Part shown: positions 1 through 10,275 of the stretch, one piece after another
How positions within the stretch are numbered: position 1 is the first letter of the stretch
How the letters are laid out: every line of letters starts with the position of its first letter
From: Sphingomonas sp. CL5.1
Lineage (GTDB): Bacteria; Pseudomonadota; Alphaproteobacteria; Sphingomonadales; Sphingomonadaceae
Direction: 5' to 3'
DNA length: 64,000 bases
Assembly (NCBI RefSeq): GCF_013344685.1
Contig: NZ_CP050137.1
Coordinates: forward strand, 2,411,001 to 2,475,000
The notes under the pieces: generated by a model
The model's input: the letters and a program-made list of their open reading frames with translations, nothing else
Database searches by the model: none
What the model was told of the DNA's origin: nothing
Position numbers and translations under genes: made by a program

Positions 1-1245
1 GACATCCTGTTCTTCTGGGACGCCCGCATGATGATGCAGGGCCTGCATTTCATGAAGGACGTGCCGTTCCGCACGCTCTATCTGCACGGGCTGGTGCGCG
101 CGGCGGACGGCGCGAAGATGTCCAAGTCGAAGGGCAATACCGTCGATCCGCTCGGGCTGATCGACAAATATGGTGCGGATGCGCTGCGCTTCTTCATGGC
201 GGCGATGGAGAGCCAGGGCCGCGACATCAAGATGGATGAGAAGCGCGTCGAGGGTTATCGCAACTTCGCGACGAAGCTGTGGAACGCCAGCCGCTTCTGC
301 CAGGCTAACGGCATCGGCGGATCGGCCACGCTGGAGCCGCCGGCGGCGAACGCGGCGGTCAACAAGTGGATCGTCGGCGAGTGCGTGAAGGCGATCCAGT
401 CGGTCGATCTCGCGCTGGCGGAGCTGCGCTTCGACGCGGCTGCCAACGCCATCTACCACTTCGTGTGGAGCCAGTTCTGCGACTGGTATCTGGAGCTCAT
501 CAAGAGTCAGATCGACGACGAGACGCGCGCCGTCGCGGGCTGGGTGCTCGATCAGGTGCTGGTGGTGCTGCATCCGTTCATGCCGTTCATCACCGAGGAA
601 TTGTGGCATGCGCTCGCCCCCCGCGCGCATGAGCTGATCGTCGCGCAATGGCCGATGGTGGATGCGCGCGCGATCGATCCGGCGGCGGCGGCCGAGGTGG
701 ACTGGCTGATCGATTTCCTTAGTACCCAGCGCGAGGTGAGAGCGGAGGTGAACGTGCCGCCGGGAGCGCGCCCGGCGCTCTACGTACTGGGACATCAGAC
801 CGTAGCCGGTAGCGCCGATCCCGCGACCTTTCCTGATGCCTTGATTCACCGGTTCGATCGCTATCGCGCGACAATTAACCGGATGGGTCGCGTTGACGTG
901 GTGACCTTCCTCAATACGGGAATGCGGTTCGATCTGAAGTCGGGCGAGCGAGAAAGTCGAGTCGGCGAGACTCCATTGCTGGGCAGTGGTGTTCAGTTTG
1001 TTGTGGGAGACGATACCTACTTCATTGCATTGGAAGGAACGATCGACCTCGACGCCGAACGCGCCCGCCTCGCCAAGTCGATCGCGGGCGCGGAGAAGGA
1101 GCGCGATGCTCTCGCCGCACGGCTCGGCAACGCGAGCTTTGTCGAGCGCGCCAAACCGGAAGCGGTGGAGAAGGCGCGCGCCGACCATGCCGACAAGGCG
1201 GCGGAGGCCGAGCGGCTCGCGGCGGCGCTGGCGCGGCTGGGGTGA
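1..1245 (+). CDS. valS: Valyl-tRNA synthetase, C-terminal part (5' end cut by window)
   Basis: Class I aminoacyl-tRNA synthetase charging tRNA-Val in the cytoplasm. The reading frame is open from base 1, so the N-terminal half lies outside the window; 414 residues remain. The KMSKS loop that binds ATP is at residues 39-43 of the visible part (AKMSKSKGN). The anticodon-binding helical domain follows ([22 protein letters not shown], split as W-Q-F-C-D-W-Y), then the C-terminal coiled-coil tRNA-binding arm at about residues 345-414, rich in Ala, Arg and Glu. All of this is the expected order for ValRS and the end is intact. It is a housekeeping gene and marks the left side as core chromosome. 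Confidence 0.95.
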   Translation, partial: DILFFWDARMMMQGLHFMKDVPFRTLYLHGLVRAADGAKMSKSKGNTVDPLGLIDKYGADALRFFMAAMESQGRDIKMDEKRVEGYRNFATKLWNASRFCQANGIGGSATLEPPAANAAVNKWIVGECVKAIQSVDLALAELRFDAAANAIYHFVWSQFCDWYLELIKSQIDDETRAVAGWVLDQVLVVLHPFMPFITEELWHALAPRAHELIVAQWPMVDARAIDPAAAAEVDWLIDFLSTQREVRAEVNVPPGARPALYVLGHQTVAGSADPATFPDALIHRFDRYRATINRMGRVDVVTFLNTGMRFDLKSGERESRVGETPLLGSGVQFVVGDDTYFIALEGTIDLDAERARLAKSIAGAEKERDALAARLGNASFVERAKPEAVEKARADHADKAAEAERLAAALARLG

Positions 1246-1296
1246 CGGAGGCAATGCGGCGGGCTATGGCTCGCCCGAACGAAGGAAGGGTCGCAG

Positions 1297-4346
<3,050 letters not shown>

Positions 4347-4350
<4 letters not shown>

Positions 4351-4880
4351 TCGAAACCCCGCGCCTCCTGCTCCGGCGCTGGCGTGAGACGGACGTCGCG
4401 CCATTCTTCGCGATGGGACAGGACCCGGAGGTGATGCGTTACCTCGGGCCGCCGATGTCGCGCGCGGATTGCGCGGCGGCGGCCGTGCGGCAGAACGCCT
4501 GCGCCGACGAGCACAATACCTGCTTCTGGGCGGTCGAGCGGCGCGGCGACGGCGCTTTCCTCGGTTTCTGCGGGATCAAGCCCGGTCCGGCCGGGACGCC
4601 GATCGCCGGCCAGCCGGAGATCGGCTGGCGGCTGTCGCGCGCTTCATGGGGACAGGGCTATGCGCTGGAGGCGGCGCGGGGGTCGCTCGACCGGGCTTGG
4701 CGCACGACCGACTGGCCGGAGGTCACCGCGATCACCGTTCCCGCCAACGAGCGGAGCTGGGGCCTGATGATCCGGCTCGGCATGACGCGCGACCCGGCGG
4801 GCGATTTCGATCACCCGTGGCTCGCGCCCGGCGATCCTTTACGCCGACATCTGGCCTATCGGATCGCGCGGCCGCGATAG
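4347..4880 (+). CDS. GNAT family N-acetyltransferase, second of a tandem pair
   Basis: Paralogue of the preceding gene, 177 residues, RimJ/RimL-like. It starts at a GTG that overlaps the upstream TGA (GTGA), giving VIETPRLLLRRWRETD. The open frame extends 76 codons further upstream, but that part only shadows the previous gene. The acetyl-CoA loop is WGQGYALEAARGS, followed by NERSWGLMIRLGM. Translational coupling links hemB and both acetyltransferases. Function beyond N-acetyl transfer cannot be read from the sequence. Confidence 0.83.
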
Positions 4881-4887
4881 ATCCTGC

Positions 4888-5385
4888 TCATGTCGCCGGC
4901 GCGAGACCCTGCTGCAACGCCGCGATTCGCGCCGCCGAAGCATCGGCGGCCTGCTGAGCCTCGGCTACTGCCTGATCGAGCGCGGGATAGGGCGGGGCAA
5001 GCGTCACGGCGCGATCGGAGGCGAGTTGCTCCAGATCGGTCAGGATATCCACCTGCCGCGCGCGGGCGGCGTCGAGATCGGCCAGCGCGGTCTGCGCGTC
5101 GAGCCACGCATCGCTTCCCGCCGGAGCGCCGCTCGCCGCCCTGGTCAGCCGTTCGGCGCGAACCGCCGCTTCGCCGAAGGCGGTAGCGGCCTGTTTCAGG
5201 ACATCGCGCGCGGCGGCAATTCGCGAATCGAGCGAAGGATCGGCCGCGACCGGCTGGGGAGGGGGGGCTGTCGGCTCGCGGAAATCGAGCTGCTCGCCCG
5301 CGCGCGGCAGCAGCGAGGGATAGTCATGCTCGGCGCAGGCTCCGAGCGAAACCGCCAGAGCCACAAGGGGAATGAGACGCTTCAT
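4888..5385 (-). CDS. Small alpha-helical lipoprotein, function unknown
   Basis: A 165-residue protein with a clear lipoprotein signal peptide: MKRLIPLVALAVSLGAC, with lipobox LGAC, so the mature protein would start with acylated Cys17 and sit on a membrane facing the periplasm. The mature part has a short Pro-rich linker (PTAPPPQPVAAD) and then Ala- and Asp-rich helices likely to form a coiled coil. ATG 5385 was chosen because it gives the signal peptide directly; the frame continues 28 codons upstream without one. It is convergent with the acetyltransferase pair. I do not recognise a family. Confidence 0.75.
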   Translation of the reverse strand: MKRLIPLVALAVSLGACAEHDYPSLLPRAGEQLDFREPTAPPPQPVAADPSLDSRIAAARDVLKQAATAFGEAAVRAERLTRAASGAPAGSDAWLDAQTALADLDAARARQVDILTDLEQLASDRAVTLAPPYPALDQAVAEAQQAADASAARIAALQQGLAPAT

Positions 5386-5469
5386 CGCCTTCGTGCTGTA
5401 CGGAGCGAGAAAAGTGTTCGCAACGCTCTTGCGCAACGCGAAAACCCCTTCTAGGGAGGCGCCTCCCAA

Positions 5470-5546
5470 GCGCCCGTAGCTCAGCTGGATAGAGCATCAG
5501 ACTACGAATCTGAGGGTCGGACGTTCGAATCGTTCCGGGCGCGCCA
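5470..5546 (+). tRNA. tRNA-Arg (anticodon ACG)
   Basis: A complete 77-nt tRNA cloverleaf. The acceptor stem is GCGCCCG pairing with CGGGCGC, with discriminator G and an encoded CCA. The D arm is GCTC-AGCTGGATA-GAGC. The anticodon stem TCAGA/TCTGA holds the loop CTACGAA, giving anticodon ACG. The T arm is GGACG-TTCGAAT-CGTTC with one G-U pair. A short T run follows. The CCA end abuts repeats and a mobile-element gene module, so this tRNA is the likely integration site of the island to its right. Confidence 0.96.
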
Positions 5547-5594
5547 TTTTTCTCTTCGGTAAATCAGTGGCTTAGCTGATGAGGAGAATATGGC

Positions 5595-5651
5595 CCCTCC
5601 ATAGAATTTCATCTTATGGAGGGTTTATGGAGGGGAATTTCCCTCCATAAA
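5595..5651. repeat. Cluster of four TATGGAGGG motifs as inverted and direct repeats beside tRNA-Arg
   Basis: Within 57 bp the 9-mer CCCTCCATA/TATGGAGGG occurs four times: 5595-5603 (reverse), 5615-5623, 5626-5634 and 5641-5649 (reverse). The inner pair forms a perfect 11-bp inverted repeat, TTTATGGAGGG (5624-5634) and CCCTCCATAAA (5641-5651), around GAATTT. The two forward copies are 11 bp apart, one helical turn. A further pair GAATTTCAT (5604-5612) and ATGAAATTC (5660-5668) brackets part of the cluster. Sitting about 50 bp past the tRNA 3' end, it resembles recombinase arm sites or a regulator operator of an integrated element; that reading is inference. Confidence 0.7.
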
Positions 5652-5849
5652 GCGAATCAATGAAATTCTCGCCGTCATGTTCTCTCAGACGGTATGTTCG
5701 CGACGCTGACGCGAGTTCGAAATCCGCTATCGCAAGCTCAGTTTGCACCGAACCGCTGACCGTTTGGGCTGCGGCGAGGCGATATGGTCGATCAAAGATG
5801 CGCTATTTCGGCTGTTTCAAAAGCCGATCGTCGAAGCACAAGGTGACGC
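5652..5849. other. Gene-free stretch at island edge, possible gene remnant
   Basis: About 200 bp with no intact gene. On the plus strand, 5710-5853 is open for 47 codons after a TGA and ends in a protein-like tail (EAIWSIKDALFRLFQKPIVE) with no convincing start codon or ribosome site. It could be the 3' scrap of a deleted element gene, but I cannot assign it. No integrase motif is visible. Confidence 0.3.
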
Positions 5850-6227
5850 CTAGCGATATTCCTCGGGCACGTCCTCCTCATGCCCCTGCCAGACGATGTG
5901 GTCGCCCTCATAGACCGTGACGAATCCGCGCCCGCGCTGAACGGGTGGCGGCGGCTTGGTCGAGAAATTGAGGCAGCCGAACGTGTCGACCGTGGCCGCG
6001 AAGGCGAGCGGCTTGCCCGGCTGCATCAGCACGCGATCGCACGTCCCGCTCGGTCGCTTCACCCGGCGACGCGACAGGCCGAGCCGGAACCATTCATAGG
6101 TCCGGACCTCCCCATCGGACGGCGGCGACCAATGCCGACAGTATTTGCAATAACGCGGCACCGGCGGCCCCTCGTCCTCTTCGAGTGGCGGTCCACCATT
6201 ATGGTCAGACGGGAACGGCCCGGTCAC
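5850..6227 (-). CDS. Hypothetical Cys-motif protein of the ArdC operon
   Basis: A 125-residue protein starting at a GTG that overlaps the stop of the upstream gene (GTGA). It contains CKYCRHW, later GTCDRV and then FGCLNF, giving four cysteines spaced like a small zinc-binding fold, followed by a tail ending VYEGDHIVWQGHEEDVPEEYR (start and end only). The N terminus is PFPSDHNGGPPLEEDEG, acidic and Pro-rich. Last gene of a four-gene operon. I do not know its function; proteins with this Cys pattern are common in phage and plasmid gene sets. Confidence 0.65.
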   Translation of the reverse strand: MTGPFPSDHNGGPPLEEDEGPPVPRYCKYCRHWSPPSDGEVRTYEWFRLGLSRRRVKRPSGTCDRVLMQPGKPLAFAATVDTFGCLNFSTKPPPPVQRGRGFVTVYEGDHIVWQGHEEDVPEEYR

Positions 6228-7456
6228 CGCCCACGCCACTGTTCGAGCCAGACGTGCAGACGCTGGCGCATCACGCCGATCCCCGCGTTGATCTCGGTGA
6301 TCTCGGCGTCGGCGGTGACGCAGCGCATCTCGCGAAAGCCGTCGAGGAAGGCGCGCATCACCTTGAGGTAAAGCCCGCCCCCGACCAACGCGACATGGGT
6401 GAACGGCCGGGTGCCGTGATAGGCGAGCGAGGCGATCTCGCAGCCGGGATGCGAGCCGTAATTGTCGGGCTTGTTCGGCGACGGCGGTCGTGGCCATCGC
6501 GTCGTCATGCCGCCGGCGATCATCCGCTCGGCAAGGTCGGGCGTCAGCCGCGCATCATAATCCTCGATCGGGCTATCGGTGGTGCGGAACCCATAGCGCG
6601 CCGAGAGGAAACCGACGCGTGCGAGCCGCCGCTCCGGATCGACCGTCCGCCATGTCTGCCAGAGCGGCCCGTCGTAGCGTTCCCATGCTGGTATCCAACC
6701 GGGGTCGTGCCGCTTGGTCGCCGAACAGGGAAGGATGAGCAAGCGATGCGAGAAGCCGGCCGCGCGCGTCTGCGGTACATCGACGCGCACGACCTTGACC
6801 GCGCGCTTCTCGGCGTCGGCGGCGAGACGGCCGATCAGCGCGATATCGGCATCGGTGCACACCCCGCGCACATGGATCGTCACCGGGTCGATCGGTGCGG
6901 CGGGTGGCACGACGTCGAGGAACAGGATGCCGTTGCCGAGATTGCCGACATAGTGCGGCGCTTCGACCGCCGGCATCCCCGGCTCGGGTTCGATCATGCG
7001 CTGGCCGACGCGCTTGAAGGCATCGCCGAAGCATTGCGGGTCCGGCGTGGTCCGTGCGCGTACCGGCGCATGAAACCGCCAGGGCGGGCGATCGGGATCG
7101 AGCCGGCCGACGCGGATCTGGTGGAGGAAGTCGGCGAAGCCATAAGGGTCGGCCGGATACGGACAGTCGCGCCAGGTCCGGCGAATGGTCTTGCGTTTCG
7201 CCGCCGGGAACTCGAACAGCCGCGCGCGTGCCCGCCGCCACACCGCGGCGCGTTCGTCGCGAAGCCGTTGCTGTTGTTCGGGCCACCATCGTGCGCGGTG
7301 CGCCATCTCCTCGTCGACGCTATGCTGGCCGGCGGCGATCAGGTCGGCGAACAGCGGCAGCGCCTCGCGCTGGCGCCGCTGCTTGGTGACGAAGGCGGCG
7401 CGCTTGCGCGAGGTTTCGACATAGGGAGTCGGCCTGGGCCATCTGGCGAAGCGCAT
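6224..7456 (-). CDS. Hypothetical protein of the ArdC operon
   Basis: A 410-residue protein. The N-terminal third is basic and Arg/Trp-rich (MRFARWPRPTPYVETSRKRA). The C-terminal part has LLILPCSATKRHDPGW and GFLSARYGF, patterns resembling DUF6884-type proteins, though I am not certain. ATG 7456 has AGGGAGG six bases upstream; a GTG three bases earlier is also possible. Both overlap the stop of the DUF2958 gene, so the genes are translationally coupled. A plasmid or ICE accessory role is suggested by context only. Confidence 0.65.
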   Translation of the reverse strand: MRFARWPRPTPYVETSRKRAAFVTKQRRQREALPLFADLIAAGQHSVDEEMAHRARWWPEQQQRLRDERAAVWRRARARLFEFPAAKRKTIRRTWRDCPYPADPYGFADFLHQIRVGRLDPDRPPWRFHAPVRARTTPDPQCFGDAFKRVGQRMIEPEPGMPAVEAPHYVGNLGNGILFLDVVPPAAPIDPVTIHVRGVCTDADIALIGRLAADAEKRAVKVVRVDVPQTRAAGFSHRLLILPCSATKRHDPGWIPAWERYDGPLWQTWRTVDPERRLARVGFLSARYGFRTTDSPIEDYDARLTPDLAERMIAGGMTTRWPRPPSPNKPDNYGSHPGCEIASLAYHGTRPFTHVALVGGGLYLKVMRAFLDGFREMRCVTADAEITEINAGIGVMRQRLHVWLEQWRGR

Positions 7457-7857
7457 CACCGGCCTCCCTTCAATGCGGCGGCCGCCTTGCGGAGATGACG
7501 CTCGGCGAGGACGAGCGAACCGACACGGCGCGCGGCCTCGGCATAGACCGACAAGGGGAAGGCGCCTTCGAACAGGATATCGCGCTCGATGCCAAGCCCG
7601 AACGGCAGCCGGATCGACTCCATCTCCTCGAGCGCGAAGCTGCCCAGCTCGGGCGAGCCGAACCCGAGGTCGGCAACGCCGAACATGATCCCGTCATCAT
7701 CGATCTCCGTGGCGAGCCAGGTGGCGGCTCCGACCGGGTTGAAGAAGCGGACCACGGGCACCGGATCGGGCTCGCGCTGGCCGTTCGCCTGTGCCGAGAA
7801 GCGGGCGCGATCGTTGGCGCGCAGCGCCGCGCGGATTTCCGGGGTGACGAGGATCAT
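7456..7857 (-). CDS. DUF2958 family protein
   Basis: A 133-residue protein that matches my memory of DUF2958, a family found beside antirestriction genes on plasmids. Signature pieces are LVTPEIRAALRAN at the start, VVRFFNPVGAATWLATE near residues 38-54, FGVADLGFGSPELG near 60-74, and GLGIERDILFEG near 88-99. The start codon overlaps the ArdC stop (ATGA). Biochemical function is unknown for the family. Confidence 0.8.
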   Translation of the reverse strand: MILVTPEIRAALRANDRARFSAQANGQREPDPVPVVRFFNPVGAATWLATEIDDDGIMFGVADLGFGSPELGSFALEEMESIRLPFGLGIERDILFEGAFPLSVYAEAARRVGSLVLAERHLRKAAAALKGGR

Positions 7858-8837
7858 GCCACGATCCTCCCTTCAAGAGCCATGGCCCCGTCGGGATCAT
7901 GGTCGGGGTCATCGTCATTGGCGGCGATGGTGGCCTGCGGCTGGAAGGCGAGCAGATAGTCGGCCGCTTTCGATGCCGCACTCGCGGCGCGCAGGATCGC
8001 ACGATTGTCTTCGCGGATGATTTCCAGCCAGGAGCCAAGATAGTCCGCATGCCGCACGCTGGGCGTGATGCCGAGCGCGGCGCAGACGAACGCCCCGGCC
8101 ATTTCGGCGATCAGTTCCTCCTTGCCGTAGGAGACCGAGCCGAACACGCCGGTCTGGTCGCGGTTGAGCCGCGCAGCGCCGCCCGCCCAATGACCGAGTT
8201 CGTGAAAGGCGGTGCGGTGCCAGTTCACCGGATCGTGGAAATCGTCCGGGCGCGGCACCTGCACATAATCGTGCGTCGGCGAATAGAAGGCCGATGGACC
8301 GCCGATGCGGAAGTCGGCTTTGGTCGCCTTGATGAGCGCATCGGCCTGCGGGAGGATCAGACCGTCGGGGATCGGGGGCGGCGGTTCGCAGATATGCGCC
8401 GGAAGCCCGTTGCATTGTTCAACCGAGAAGACGGTGAACCATTTGAGGAACGGGATGCCGCCGCTCGGTTCACGGCCTTCGAGATCGGCGCGGCGGCGCT
8501 CCTCGCGTGGGATGAAGCGCCGGGTATAGATCACGGCCGTTCCGCGCTCGCCCTTGCGGACCGAGCCGCCGAGCGCGATCGCCTGCCGGAAGGTCAGGAA
8601 GGCGTGGCTCGCAAAACCGCGCGACACCATGGCATCCCAGAGCGTGAGGATGTTGATGCCGCTGTAACGCCGATCGCTGACGGCATTGTGCGGCAAGCCG
8701 ATCGCGGCTTTGGCGGTGCCCCATGGCTGGACCCACGGGACGCGTCCGGCTTCGAGTTCGGCGATGATCCGGTCGGTGATCTGCTGGTAGAGGTTGGCCC
8801 GGTCGCCCGCCGGGCGGTTGGCGCGTGGATGTGCCAT
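7854..8837 (-). CDS. ardC: ArdC-type antirestriction protein (ssDNA-binding domain plus zincin-like peptidase)
   Basis: A 327-residue two-domain protein. Residues about 17-135 form the N-terminal DUF1738/ArdN ssDNA-binding domain (ITDRIIAELEAGRVPWVQPW, then GINILTLW). The C-terminal domain is a zincin-like metallopeptidase with HELGHW (about residue 212) and the downstream Glu in EELIAEMAGAF. ArdC proteins protect incoming plasmid DNA from restriction during conjugation. It is the first gene of a four-gene operon with start/stop overlaps throughout, and it has a strongly structured region upstream. It indicates a past conjugative element. Confidence 0.88.
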   Translation of the reverse strand: MAHPRANRPAGDRANLYQQITDRIIAELEAGRVPWVQPWGTAKAAIGLPHNAVSDRRYSGINILTLWDAMVSRGFASHAFLTFRQAIALGGSVRKGERGTAVIYTRRFIPREERRRADLEGREPSGGIPFLKWFTVFSVEQCNGLPAHICEPPPPIPDGLILPQADALIKATKADFRIGGPSAFYSPTHDYVQVPRPDDFHDPVNWHRTAFHELGHWAGGAARLNRDQTGVFGSVSYGKEELIAEMAGAFVCAALGITPSVRHADYLGSWLEIIREDNRAILRAASAASKAADYLLAFQPQATIAANDDDPDHDPDGAMALEGRIVA

Positions 8838-9156
8838 GTTGCTGCCTTTCGCGACGGGCCGCGGCGAGCCTCTCTCTCCGCGCTCAACCCGTCACGGCCA
8901 GCCAGCCATCCTCTCCCTCTGGCGGGGCGCCCTCGGTGCGGCGGCCCCGCACGAAAGGGGGCCGGGGAGACCCTCGGGCTGGCCGTCAGAGGAAGGCTTT
9001 CCCCCCGCCAATCCTGTGCCGCTGGTGTGCGCTTGGTGCCTACTGCCCGACGTCGTCAGTCTCGAGCGCTCGCGGCATGTACCTTTGCGGGGACATGCAA
9101 GAGCCACGCTATCAAGACATTCCTGCGATGTAAGAAGCGTAGGTGAGAAAAGCACG
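8838..9156. promoter_or_regulatory. Structured intergenic region upstream of ardC; possible ssDNA promoter
   Basis: This 319-bp gap separates divergent ardC (minus) and the racemase gene (plus). It holds a perfect 10-bp inverted repeat, ACGGCCAGCC at 8894-8903 and GGCTGGCCGT at 8977-8986. Shorter complementary blocks (CTCTCCC with GGGGAGA, GGGGC with GCCCC) nest inside it, so one strand can fold into a long imperfect hairpin. Leading-region antirestriction genes of conjugative plasmids are known to use folded ssDNA promoters (Frpo-like), and that role is my inference. Nearer 9157 the sequence becomes less GC-rich and may hold the promoter of the racemase operon; I see no clear -35/-10. Confidence 0.4.
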
Positions 9157-10275
9157 ATGGCCGGACCTCTGGCAGGAATGAAATTGATCGAGTTTGATTC
9201 GATGGGCCCAGTGCCGCTTGCGGCGAAGCTGCTTGCGGATATGGGCACTGAGGTCCTGCGCATTGCACGCGCGGGTATCTCCGACCGGGCGGGGGGCGCC
9301 GATCTGCTGCGCAATCGCCCCGTCGTTAGGATTGATCTAAAATCACCCGAGGGACGTGAGACAGTGCTCCGTTTACTCGCTGAAGCCGATGGGCTCATGG
9401 AAGGTTTCAGGCCGGGCGTGATGGAGAGGCTGGGATTGGGTCCGGAGGCATGTCTCGCGGCGAACCCGCGCCTGGTCTACGTGCGCATGACCGGCTGGGG
9501 GCAAAATGGTCCTCTCGCCGCGCGCGCCGGGCACGACCTGAATTATATTGCGATTACCGGCGTGCTGAATGCGATAGGCGGAGCAGACCGGCCACCGCCG
9601 CCTCCGCTGAATCTGGTCGGGGACTACGGCGGCGGCACCACCTTCGCTATGATCGGGCTTCTCGCCGGGGTGCTGAGCGCGCGCGAAACCGGACGAGGCT
9701 CCGTGATCGATGCCGCGATGGTAGACGGGGTGGCAGCGCTGTCGAGCGGAATTCACGGCATGATGAACGCGGGGGACTGGCAGGATTGCCGCGCGGAAAA
9801 CCTGCTCGATGGCGCCGCGCCTTATTATCGCTGTTACACCTGCGCCGACGGCAAATATGTATCGGTTGCCGCGATTGAGCCCCAGTTTTTTAGCCTTTTG
9901 CTGGAGGGCCTCGGCATCGAAGGCACCCGCTTCGTCCAGCGTGACCGGGATGGCTGGGATGCGATGGAGGCGGCGTTCGCGGCATGCTTCGCTTCCCGTC
10001 CGCGGGACGAATGGGCCGAGATTTTCGCTCGGACGGACGCCTGCGTTGCGCCCGTGCTCAGTTTTGCCGAGGCTCGCCGGTTTCCGCACAATGTGGCGCG
10101 GGGAATCTTCTCCGGCCCCCTGCCTGCCGCCGCGCCCCGCTTCGGGGGCGTGTCCGGTGCCGCGAAGCAGGCAAGCGAAATCACCGCGGAGGCCGTACTC
10201 TCGCGATGGCGGGGTCCCCCGCATAGGGACATGGCCGATCCGGCAGCCTTGCCCATATCGACAACCGATGAATAG
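9157..10275 (+). CDS. Alpha-methylacyl-CoA racemase (CaiB/BaiF superfamily)
   Basis: Interconverts the R and S forms of 2-methyl-branched acyl-CoA thioesters. The 372-residue protein carries AGHDLNY with His126, NLVGDYGGG with Asp156, and AIEPQFF with Glu241. These are the same residue numbers as the catalytic set of the Mycobacterium tuberculosis racemase MCR. Family-wide hallmarks RPPPPPLNLVGDYGGG and LDGAAPYYRCY are present. This is stronger evidence for racemase than for a CoA transferase. ATG 9157 lies in AGCACGATGG with GTGAGAAA upstream. It heads an operon with the GMC oxidoreductase (8-bp overlap) and an aldehyde dehydrogenase. Enzymes of this type epimerise 2-arylpropionyl-CoAs such as ibuprofenoyl-CoA. 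Confidence 0.88.
   Translation: MAGPLAGMKLIEFDSMGPVPLAAKLLADMGTEVLRIARAGISDRAGGADLLRNRPVVRIDLKSPEGRETVLRLLAEADGLMEGFRPGVMERLGLGPEACLAANPRLVYVRMTGWGQNGPLAARAGHDLNYIAITGVLNAIGGADRPPPPPLNLVGDYGGGTTFAMIGLLAGVLSARETGRGSVIDAAMVDGVAALSSGIHGMMNAGDWQDCRAENLLDGAAPYYRCYTCADGKYVSVAAIEPQFFSLLLEGLGIEGTRFVQRDRDGWDAMEAAFAACFASRPRDEWAEIFARTDACVAPVLSFAEARRFPHNVARGIFSGPLPAAAPRFGGVSGAAKQASEITAEAVLSRWRGPPHRDMADPAALPISTTDE

Noticed and set aside
5547..5849. Integrase gene next to the tRNA
   Set aside because: No frame longer than about 90 codons and no Tyr or Ser recombinase motif; only repeats and a possible scrap.
6185..7498. 437-codon plus-strand open frame over the ArdC operon
   Set aside because: Antisense to the coupled minus-strand genes, which have start/stop overlaps and ribosome sites.
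7899..9146. 415-codon plus-strand open frame across ardC and its upstream region
   Set aside because: Antisense to ardC, which has the HELGHW metallopeptidase motif; no domain in the plus frame.
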